64,000 nt of DNA from Physella acuta. Lineage: Eukaryota > Mollusca > Gastropoda > Physidae. The notes under the pieces are model-generated. The model had not been told where the DNA came from. It worked only from the letters and a program-made list of their open reading frames with translations, and searched no databases. Shown piece after piece: positions 50,901 through 62,900 of this stretch; within the stretch, counting starts at the first letter, position 1; the number at the start of each line of letters is the position of its first letter. The stretch is from contig NW_026732363.1 of assembly GCF_028476545.1 (NCBI RefSeq), forward strand, positions 39,453 through 103,452. The letters run 5' to 3'. Position numbers and translations under genes: made by a program.

Positions 50901-53900
50901 TATAGCTGGTGTGGTTTTAGCTAGAGACTTCTATTTGTAGTTAATTGTCTTGGACGCTTGGACACAGTATATTTGTATAAGAGTGGGAGTTGGTGACATG
51001 GTGTATGGGGACGGAGGGCTTAGGTAAAAGATACCTGTTTGTTTAAACCATCTGGTGTCTGTGTGCCAAATTATTTAAATATTACAGGGGTGGGGGTGAC
51101 ACTGGGTGACATCCGCCCTCGCTATGCCACTGTCTTGTAGGCCCACACTATTACAATCTCTTGAAGGCCCACATTATTATACAATCTCTTGAAGGCCCAC
51201 ACTATTATACAATCTCTTGAAGGCCCACACTATTATACAATCTCTTGAAGGCCCACACTATTATACAATCTCTTGAAGGCCCACACTATTATACAATCTC
51301 TTGAAGGCCCACACTATTATACAATCTCTTGAAGGCCCACACTATTATACAATCTCTTGAAGGCTAATTAGTAATTAGCTGCTGCAATATTTTCTCCAGT
51401 CCTCCCCCAACTCTAATTAGTAATTAGCTGCTGCAATATTTGCTCCAGTCCTCCCCAACTCTAATTAGTAATTAGCTGCTGCAATATTTGCTCCAGTCCT
51501 CCCCAACTCTAATTAGTAATTAGCTGCTGCAATACTTGCTCCAGTCCTCCCCAACTCTAATTAGTAATTAGCTGCTGCAATATTTGCTCCAGTCCTCCCC
51601 AACTCTAATTAGTAATTAGCTGCTGCAATATTTGCTCCAGTCCTCCCCAACTCTAATTAGTAATTAGCTGCTGCAATATTTGCTCCAGTCCTCCCCAACT
51701 CTAATTAGTAATTAGCTGTGCAATATTTGCTCCAGTCCTCCCCAACTCTAATTAGTAATTAGCTGTGCAATATTTGCTCCAGTCCTCCCCAACTCTAATT
51801 AGTAATTAGCTGCTGCAATATTTGCTCCAGTCCTCCCCAACTCTAATTAGTAATTAGCTGCTGCAATATTTGCTCCAGTCCTCCCCAACTCTAATTAGTA
51901 ATTAGCTGCTGCAATATTTGCTCCAGTCCTCCCCAACTCTAATTAGTAATTAGCTGCTGCAATATTTGCTCCAGTCCTCCCCAACTCTAATTAGTAATTA
52001 GCTGCTGCAATATTTGCTCCAGTCCTCCCCAACTCTAATTAGTAATTAGCTGCTGCAATATTTGCTCCAGTCCTCCCCAACTCTAATTAGTAATTAGCTG
52101 CTGCAATATTTGCTCCAGTCCTCCCCAACTCTAATTAGTAATTAGCTGCTGCAATATTTGCTCCAGTCCTCCCCAACTCTAATTAGTAATTAGCTGCTGC
52201 AATATTTGCTCCAGTCCTCCCCAACTCTAATTAGTAATTAGCTGCTGCAATATTTGCTCCAGTCCTCCCCAACTCTAATTAGTAATTAGCTGTGCAATAT
52301 TTGCTCCAGTCCTCCCCAACTCTAATTAGTAATTAGCTGTGCAATATTTGCTCCAGTCCTCCCCAACTCTAATTAGTAATTAGCTGTGCAATACTTGCTC
52401 CAGTCCTCCCCAACTCTAATTAGTAATTAGCTGCTGCAATATTTGCTCCAGTCCTCCCCAACTCTAATTAGTAATTAGCTGCTGCAATATTTGCTCCAGT
52501 CCTCCCCAACTCTAATTAGTAATTAGCTGCTGCAATACTTGCTCCAGTCCTCCCCAACTCTAATTAGTAATTAGCTGCTGCAATATTTGCTCCAGTCCTC
52601 CCCAACTCTAATTAGTAATTAGCTGCTGCAATATTTGCTCCAGTCCTCCCCAACTCTAATTAGTAATTAGCTGCTGCAATATTTGCTCCAGTCCTCCCCA
52701 ACTCTAATTAGTAATTAGCTGCTGCAATACTTGCTCCAGTCCTCCCCAACTCTAATTAGTAATTAGCTGCTGCAATATTTGCTCCAGTCCTCCCCAACTC
52801 TAATTAGTAATTAGCTGTGCAATATTTGCTCCAGTCCTCCCCAACTCTAATTAGTAATTAGCTGTGCAATATTTGCTCCAGTCCTCCCCAACTCTAATTA
52901 GTAATTAGCTGTGCAATATTTGCTCCAGTCCTCCCCAACTCTAATTAGTAATTAGCTGTGCAATATTTGCTCCAGTCCTCCCCAACTCTAATTAGTAATT
53001 AGCTGTGCAATATTTGCTCCAGTCCTCCCCAACTCTAATTAGTAATTAGCTGCTGCAATATTTGCTCCAGTCCTCCCCAACTCTAATTAGTAATTAGCTG
53101 CTGCAATACTTGCTCCAGTCCTCCCCAACTCTAATTAGTAATTAGCTGCTGCAATATTTGCTCCAGTCCTCCCCAACTCTAATTAGTAATTAGCTGCTGC
53201 AATATTTGCTCCAGTCCTCCCCAACTCTAATTAGTAATTAGCTGCTGCAATATTTGCTCCAGTCCTCCCCAACTCTAATTAGTAATTAGCTGCTGCAATA
53301 TTTGCTCCAGTCCTCCCCAGATTTTCAGCCCAACTCCACATTGACAACAGCGTCATCACAAGAGATTTGAATTGGCTCGGACTCAATGTTACAGCCAGGT
53401 GAGATCATCCCTGACACAAACCCTGACACAAACCCTGACCCTTCACCAAACCCTGACCCTTCACCAAACCCTGACCCTTACCCTGACCCTGACACAAACC
53501 CTGACCCTTACACAAACCCTGACCCTTACACAAACCCTGACCCTTACACAAACCCTGACCCTTACCCAAACCCTGACCCTGACACAAACCCTGACCCTTA
53601 CCCAAACCCTTACGCAAATCCTTACCGTTACCCAAAACCCTGACCCAAACTGCTTGGCTTGTAGAAATATAAAACTATAGCCTATCATTCTGGTTTCTTG
53701 AGGTGTCAGTTGTCTTGAAAAGACTAATATTGTTTTGATTGTATGTTGTACTAAATATGTGAACCCACCCTGTTAAATTGTATGTTGGACTAAATATGTG
53801 AACCCACCCTGTTAGATTGTATGTTGGACTAAATATGTGAACCTACCATGTTAGATTGTATGTTGGACTAAATATGTGAACCCTCCCTGTTAGATTGTAT

Positions 53901-56900
53901 GTTGGACTAAATATGTGAACCTACCCTGTTAGATTGTATGTTGGACTAAATATGTGAACCTACCCTTAGATTGTATGTTGGACTAAATATGTGAACCTAC
54001 CCTGTTAAATTGTATGTTGGACTAAATATGTGAACCTACCCTTAGATTGTATGTTGGACTAAATATGTGAACCTACCCTTAGATTGTATGTTGGACTAAA
54101 TATGTGAACCCACCCTGTTAAATTGTATGTTGTACTAAATATGAGAACCTACCCTTAGATTGTATGTTGGACTAAATATGTGAACCCACCCTGTTAGATT
54201 GTATGTTGGACTAAATATGTGAACCTACCCTGTTAAATTGTATGTTGGACTAAATATGTGAACCTACCCTTAGATTGTATGTTGGACTAAATATGTGAAC
54301 CTACCCTTAGATTGTATGTTGGACTAAATATGTGAACCCACCCTGTTAGATTGTATGTTGGACTAAATATGTGAACCTACCATGTTAGATTGTATGTTGG
54401 ACTAAATATGTGAACCTACCATGTTAGATTGTATGTTGGACTAAATATGTGAACCTACCCTGTTAAATTGTATGTTGGACTAAATATGTGAACCCACTCA
54501 GGTATGTCCATGGGAAGCCTGTGTTTGGAGCTGCTAGTATACAGCTTGGCATCTGGACGCCTAGCCTAGGCACCAGACTTCTGCCTGGAGCATCTTATTT
54601 CAACATGGTAGGAAAACCTCCTCTAGTTTCACTTGCTTCAATTTATGCTCCTTCAGAAACATCAGGTCAGTTTCATCTGAAAGAACTCTGTTTTTGAGAA
54701 AAGAATGAACTGGCAGCAATTTATTTCAGTGATTAAGTTTGTATGTATTATTTAACTCAAAATGGCGGCTATTTGTAAACCACAAATAGGACTACAACAA
54801 ATCCATGAGTCAGACATCATCACCACCCCCCCCCCCCCCCTTTTTTTTTTCTTCTAAAGATCAATAAATTACCACCAAATTTGTTTGGAACATATTTCAA
54901 TGCCAGATGGAACTAGTGTTTTAGCCAAGAAAAATGTTTTTAACAGGAAATGAATACTGGAAATTTTCAAAAAAAAAAACACTTCCCCCTCTATCCCACA
55001 CAAGACCGACTCCACCCCCCCCTGACAGGTCAGTCTACACACTTAGACAGACAGGTCAGTCTACACACCTAGACAGACAGGTCAGTCTACACACCTAGAC
55101 AGACAGGTCAGTCTACACACCTAGACAGACAGGTCAGTCTACACACCTAGACAGACAGGTCAGTCTACACACCTAGACAGACAGGTCAGTCTACACACCT
55201 AGACAGACAGGTCAGTCTACACACCTAGACAGACAGGTCAGTCTACACACCTAGACAGACAGGTCAGTCTACACACCTAGACACCCCACTCCCCTCAATG
55301 TTTTCATAATATGTGCAGTCACTTCAACCAAGTTTGGTGGGAACTGAATTACAAATGTTTTCTAGCTAAAAGATGGCTACTACACAAAATATGTTCGGCT
55401 GGGCAGTGTGCTGCCATCTTTCATCACGTACGACGGGACAGAGAAACTTTACGTCAATGTGAACGTGACAGAGAGTGCCACACTCGAGAACTTCACAATA
55501 GTTGACACCTCCACCTTCATTGCTCACCCGTACTACATTGTCAGCTTCACACAGTCCAAAAAGTTTTTCAAGCCAGGTTTCCCATACACATTCCAGGTCA
55601 GCTTGAAAGATATGTATAGCTGTAGCATGTCACCATCACATAATATAAGCCATGTCACATATGGTAAGCCATGTCACATAATGTAAGCTCACAGTCAAAT
55701 GTATTCAACTCTATGAACAATGTTTGAGTATCTATTGACTAAATTTTATTTGTAGATCTTACAAAACTTGACAACCTAAGATCGTACAAAACTTGACAAC
55801 CTAAGATCGTACAAAACTTGACAACCTAAGATCTTACAAAACTTGACAACCTAAGATCTTACAAAACTTGACAACCTAAGATCTTACAAAACTTGACAAC
55901 CTAAGATCTTACAAGACTTGACAACCTAAGATCTTACAAAACTTGACAACCTAAGATCTTACAAGACTTGACAACCTAAGATCTTACAAAACTTGACAAC
56001 CTAAGATCTTACAAAACTTGACAACCTAAGATCTTACAAAACTTGACAACCTAAGATCTTACAAAACTTGACAACCTAAGATCTTACAAAACTTGACAAC
56101 CTAAGATCTTACAAAACTTGACAACCTAAGATCTTACAAAACTTGACAACCTAAGATCTTACAAGACTTGACAACCTAAGATCTTACAAGACTTGACAAC
56201 CTAAGATCTTACAAAACTTGACAACCTAAGATCTTACAAAACTTGACAACCTAAGATCTTACAAAACTTGACAACCTAAGATCTTACAAGACTTGACAAC
56301 CTAAGATCTTACAAAACTTGACAACCTAAGATCTTACAAGACTTGACAACCTAAGATCTTACAAAACTTGACAACCTAAGATCTTACAAAACTTGACAAC
56401 CTAAGATCTTACAAAACTTGACAACCTAAGATCTTACAAAACTTGACAACCTAAGATCTTACAAAACTTGACAACCTAAGATCTTACAAAACTTGACAAC
56501 CTAAGATCTTACAAAACTTGACAACCTAAGATCTTAAAAAACTTGACAACCTAAGATCTTACAAAACTTGACAACCTAAGATCTTACAAAACTTGACAAC
56601 CTAAGATCTTACAAAACTTGACAACCTAAGATCTTACAAAACTTGACAACCTAAGATCTTACAAAACTTGACAACCTAAGATCTTACAAAACTTGACAAC
56701 CTAAGATCTTACAAAACTTGACAACCTAAGATCTTACAAAACTTGACAACCAAGATCTTACAAAACTTGACAACCAAGATCTTACAAAACTTGACAACCA
56801 AGATCTTACAAAACTTGACAACCAAGATCTTACAAAACTTGACAACCTAACCATCAGGTCCAGGTCAATGCCCAGAGTGGTCCTCCCGCCTCCAAGGTCA

Positions 56901-59900
56901 TGCTGTATGTCAAGGTCAAGTACCTTGATGCTGAGAATAATGTCATCCAAAGTAGGTCACTAGGTCACCTAATTAAATACAATTTGAGTATAATTAATTA
57001 GTTGTATTGATAAATTTGAGCATAATTAATTAGTTTGTTGATAAATTTAAGACTTTCATGAGGTCAGGTCAACTCTACTTGCTGGCTCAAGGGCATCTTC
57101 GAGTACACTCAGCTCTGATGGGTACCTGGCACAAGTTAGGGAAAGTCCAAATGGCTTAGCATAATGCTGACCACAATTTGCTACCATATGCCTGGATGTG
57201 AGATATTTAAAAAAAAAAACCATCTCCCCCATTCTGCTCTACAAGAAAACATTTTCTCAAAAAGTTAAAAAAATATTTTTTACAGTTGCAAAAGAAATTA
57301 TTGACCTCTTGAACTCTGTGTTGACCTCTTTTATTTGGGTTTCTCACCAATGATTTTTTTTGTTCAAGGGTTGGGTGATACCCATTTTCTAGATGAGGTT
57401 GGTGCTCTAAGTATATCATTCAACACACCAGACACAGCTGAACGGATCCAGTTTGATGTGAGTAGGCTACAAGCTGTCTCATGATTTGTCTGCTGATGTG
57501 TGGGCTGACTTGTATCTTGGTGTGGGTTGAGGTGTGTGGTAACTTGTATAATGGTGTGGGGTGGCTTGTATCAGGGTGTCTGAGGTGTGGGGTGACTTGT
57601 ATCATGATGTGGGGTGGTGTGTGGGGTGACTTGTACCATGATGTGGGGTGGTGTGTGGGGTGACTTGTACCATGATGTGGGGTGGTGTGTGGGGTGACTT
57701 GTACCATGATGTGGGGTGACTTATACCATGGTGTGTGGGGTGACTTGTACCATGATGTGGGGTGACTTATACCATGGTGTGTGGGGTGACTTGTACCATG
57801 ATGTGGGGTGACTTATACCATGGTGTGTGGGGTGACTTGTACCATGATGTGGGGTGACTTATACCATGGTGTGTGGGGTGACTTGTACCATGATGTGGGG
57901 TGACTTATACCATGGTGTGTGGGGTGACTTGTACCATGATGTGGGGTGACTTATACCATGGTGTGTGGGGTGACTTGTACCATGATGTGGGGTGACTTAT
58001 ACCATGGTGTGTGGGGTGACTTGTACCATGATGTGGGGTGACTTATACCATGGTGTGTGGGGTGACTTGTACCATGATGTGGGGTGACTTATACCATGGT
58101 GTGAGGTGACTTGTAGCATGATGTGGGGTGACTTATACCATGGTGTGCCAAATAAAAATGTTTCCAACCATTCAGGCCATTGTGCTGGACATGTACAAGG
58201 TGGGTTTCAAGGAGTTCAAGTTTGAGGTCAACAGGTTCAATTCTGTCAACAGACGTTACATCCATGTGCAGCTTGAAGCCAATGTTCAGGTTTGTTGAAG
58301 CCAATGTTCAGGTTTGTTGAAGTCAATGTTCAGGTTTGTTGAAGTCACTGTTCAGGTTTGTTGGAGCCAATGTTCAGGTTTGTTGAAGTCAATGTTCAGG
58401 TTTGTTGAAGTCACTGTTCAGGTTTGTTGGAGCCAATGTTGAAGCCAATGTTCAGGTTTGTTGAAGTCAATGTTCAGGTTTGTTGAAGTCAATGTTCAGG
58501 TTTGTTGGAGCCAATGTTCAGGTTTGTTGAAGTCAATGTTCAGGTTTGTTGAAGTCAATGTTCAGGTTTGTTGAAGTCAATGTTCAGGTTTGTTGAAGTC
58601 AATGTTCAGGTTTGTTGGAGCCAATGTTCAGGTTTGTTGAAGTCAATGTTCAGGTTTGTTGAAGTCAATGTTCAGGTTTGTTGGAGCCAATGTTGAAGCC
58701 AATGTTCAGGTTTGTTGAAGTCAATGTTCAGGTTTGTTGAAGTCACTGTTCAGGTTTGTTGGAGCCAATGTTCAGGTTTGTTGAAGTCAATGTTGAAGTC
58801 ACTGTTCAGGTTTGTTGGAGCCAATGTTGAAGTCAATGTTCAGGTTTGTTGAAGTCAATGTTCAGGTCTGTTGGAGCCAATGTTGGAGCCAATGTTCATG
58901 TTTGTTGGAGTCAATGTTCAGGTTTGTTGAAGTCACTGTTCAGGTTTGTTGGAGCCAATGTTGAAGTCACTGTTCAGGTTTGTTGGAGCCAATGTTGGAG
59001 CCAATGTTCATGTTTGTTGGAGTCAATGTTCAGGTTTGTTGAAGTCAATGTTGAAGTCACTGTTCAGGTTTGTTGGAGCCAATGTTGAAGTCAATGTTCA
59101 GGTTTGTTGAAGTCAATGTTCAGGTCTGTTGGAGTCAATGTTCAGGTTTGTTGGAGCCAATGTTGAAGCCAATGTTCAGGTTTGTTGAAGTCACTGTTCA
59201 GGTTTGTTGGAGTCAATGTTCAGGTTTGTTGAAGTCACTGTTCAGGTTTGTTGAAGCCAATGTTCAGGTCTGTTGGAGTCAATGTTCAGGTTTGTTGGAG
59301 CCAATGTTGAAGCCAATGTTCAGGTTTGTTGAAGTCACTGTTCAGGTTTGTTGGAGTCAATGTTCAGGTTTGTTGAAGTCACTGTTCAGGTTTGTTGGAG
59401 CCAATGTTGAAGCCAATGTTCAGGTTTGTTGAAGTCACTGTTCAGGTTTGTTGAAGTCACTGTTCAGGTTTGTTGGAGCCAATGTTCAGGTTTGTTGAAG
59501 TCAATGTTGAAGTCACTGTTCAGGTTTGTTGGAGCCAATGTTGAAGTCAATGTTCAGGTTTGTTGAAGTCAATGTTCAGGTCTGTTGGAGCCAATGTTCA
59601 GGTTTGTTGAAGTCAATGTTCAGGTTTGTTGAAGTCAATGTTCAGGTTTGTTGAAGCCAATGTTGAAGTCAATGTTCAGGTTTGTTGAAGTCAATGTTCA
59701 GGTCTGTTGGAGCCAATGTTCAGGTTTGTTGAAGCCAATGTTCAGGTTTGTTGGAGCCAATGTTGGAGCCAATGTTCATGTTTGTTGGAGTCAATGTTCA
59801 GGTTTGTTGAAGTCAATGTTCAGGTCTGTTGGAGCCAATGTTCAGGTTTGTTGAAGTCAATGTTCAGGTTTGTTGAAGTCAATGTTCAGGTTTGTTGAAG

Positions 59901-62900
59901 CCAATGTTGAAGTCAATGTTCAGGTTTGTTGAAGTCAATGTTCAGGTCTGTTGGAGCCAATGTTCAGGTTTGTTGAAGCCAATGTTCAGGTTTGTTGGAG
60001 CCAATGTTGAAGTCAATGTTCAGGTTTGTTGAAGCCAATGTTGAAGTCAATGTTCAGGTTTTTGGAGCCAATGTTGAAGCCAATGTTCAGGTTTGTTGAA
60101 GTCAATGTTCAGGTTTGTTGGAGCCAATGTTGAAGCCAATGTTCAGGTTTGTTGAAGTCAATGTTCAGGTTTGTTGAAGTCAATGTTCAGGTTTGTTGGA
60201 GCCAATGTTGAAGCCAATGTTCAGGTTTGTTGAAGTCAATGTTCAGGTTTGTTGAAGTCAATGTTGAAGTCACTGTTCAGGTTTGTTGAAGTCAATGTTG
60301 GAGCCAATGTTCAGGTTTGTTGGAGCCAATGTTCAGGTTTGTTGAAGTCACTGTTCAGGTTTGTTGGAGCCAATGTTCAGGTTTGTTGGAGCCACTGTTC
60401 AGGTTTGTTGGAGCCAATGTTCAGGTTTGTTGAAGTCACTGTTCAGGTTTGTTGGAGCCAATGTTCAGGTTTGTTGGAGCCAATGTTCAGGTTTGTTGGA
60501 GCCAATGTTGAAGCCAAATGTTTGAATGGTGTCAGACTGAATGGTGTCTAACTTTTTGTTCCTCAGAAAAACAAAGATGGTGTCATCCTCCTGCAGTACA
60601 CAAAAGCTGAGACCAACCAGTGGGCCAACCTGGACTGGATAACTGTCTATGTAAGATATGGGCTGGATAACTCTATGTAATGAATTGGGCTGGATAACTG
60701 TCTATGTAAGATATGGACTGGATAACTGTCTATGTAAGATATGGACTGGATAACTGTCTATGTAAGATATGGGCTGGATAACTGTCTATGTAAGATATAG
60801 ACTGGATAACTGTCTATGTAAGATATGGGCTGGATAACTGTCTATGTAAGATATGGGCTGGATAACTGTCTATGTAAGATATGGGCCGGATAACTGTCTA
60901 TGTAAGATATGGGCTGGATAACTGTCTATGTAATGAATTGGGCTGGATAACTGTCTATGTAATGATTTGGGCTGGATAACTGTCTATGTTCAGGTATTGG
61001 CCAAAGGTCAGATCATCTACACAACAACAGTTGTGAGAAACACGGATGGAAAATCCAGCGTCCATCTGCCCAAAGTCCTGTATCCAGAAGTATCCCCCAA
61101 CATGCGGATTGTTGCCTTGTATTTGTTCAGAGAGGAGCTGGTCATAGACTCCCTGTTTGTAGATACACCAGACTACTGTCTGCAGGAGGTAGGTTACACT
61201 TGTTTTTATTTACTTCACAATGGCTGTGCTTTGGCCTCAAACTCACTTTTAAACCACTTTTAATGTAGCAATTTCTATACATTTTCCAGATACATGCATC
61301 AACCCCTAACAACAACATGTGTTTTATCTTGCAGGTGAGCCTCAGTGTCCCCCCCTCACAAGCCCAGCTGGTGAGCAGACCAAAAGACAACTTCAAGTTT
61401 ACAATCTCTGGCCAGAGGTCCATGCGAGTGGGACTTGTAGCCGTGGACAAAGCTGTTTTTTTACTCAATGATAAACAGACTTTAACTCGACCTTGGGTAA
61501 TTTTCTTCCATAGTTTTTGACCCAATATCTAATACATCAAAATCTATTCACCCAAAATCTAATACATCACAATCTATTCACCCAAGATCAAATACATCAA
61601 AATCTATTTGACCCTAGATCAATCACATCAAAATCTATTGACCCAAGAACTAATACTAATGTGTGTGGTGTTTGTGTGTGGTGTTTGTGTTTCTTGCCTG
61701 GTGTTCTTCCATGTCTTGTCTGTTTAAAGCAGTGTGTGCTTGCAGCTTTTATGTGTTGGTTTATTCTTCATATGATTTCTTTCCGTATCCTAAAATTCCT
61801 ACAACCATATGGTTGTATGTTCTGTAAACCATATGGTTGTATGTTCTGTAATTCATATGCATATTCTGTAAGCTAATCAACCCAATAACCCTGTTCCTCA
61901 AATGGTTTGTGTGTCTAATGTTATTTGTGCCAATGAAAGCTCTCATTTGTGTATGAATATTTCCTCAAATGGTTTGTGTGTCTAATGTTATTTGTGCCAA
62001 TGAAAGCTCTCATTTGTGTATGAATATTTCCTCAAATGGTTTGTGTGTCTAATGTTATTTGTGCCAATGAAAGCTCTCATTTGTGTATGAATATTTCCAG
62101 CTATCTTGATTGTCTTCTTGATACAATTTTTGTGTCTGCTGGATTAAATGATTTTTTCTCTAACCCTACAGAAACATCAGTCATGTGACTTGCCCCTACA
62201 TCTGTCATGTGACTTGCCCCTACATCTGTCATGTGACTTGCTCCTACATATGTCATGTGACTTGCTCCTACATGTCATGTGACTTTACCCTACATCTGTC
62301 ATGTGACTTGCTCCTACATATGTCATGTGACTTGCTCCTACATGTCATGTGACTTTACCCTACATCTGTCATGTGACTTGCTCCTACATTTGTCATGTGA
62401 CTTGCCCCTACATCTGTCATGTGACTTGCCCCTACATCTGTCATGTGACTTTACCCTACATCTGTCATGTGACTTGCCCCTACATCTGTCATGTGACTTA
62501 ACCCTACATCTGTCATGTGACTTGCCCCTACATATGTCATGTGACTTTACCCTACATCTGTCATGTGACTTGCTCCTACATCTGTCATGTGACTTGCCCC
62601 TACATCTGTCATGTGACTTGCCCCTACATCTGTCATGTGACTTGCCCCTACATCTGTCATGTGACTTTACCCTACATCTGTCATGTGACTTGCTCCTACA
62701 TCTGTCATGTGACTTGCCCCTACATCTGTCATGTGACTTGCCCCTACATCTGTCATGTGACTTGCCCCTACATCTGTCATGTGACTTGCCCCTACATCTG
62801 TCATGTGACTTGCCCCTACATCTGTCATGTGACTTGCCCCTACATCTGTCATGTGACTTGCCCCTACATCTGTCATGTGACTTGCCCCTACATCTGTCAT

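Noticed and set aside
53405-53642. Telomere-like CCCTGA/CCCTTA repeats
   Set aside because: Steps are irregular and mixed with CACAAA; they lie at a splice donor inside an intron and do not form a regular telomere repeat.
58846-60551. Cys/Trp-rich open frames through the 22-bp array
   Set aside because: The unit lacks stops in these frames; known exon 12 ends before and exon 13 begins after in good phase.
61142-61525. Open frame on the - strand over exons 14 and 15
   Set aside because: Shadow of the coding exons on the + strand; no motif of its own.
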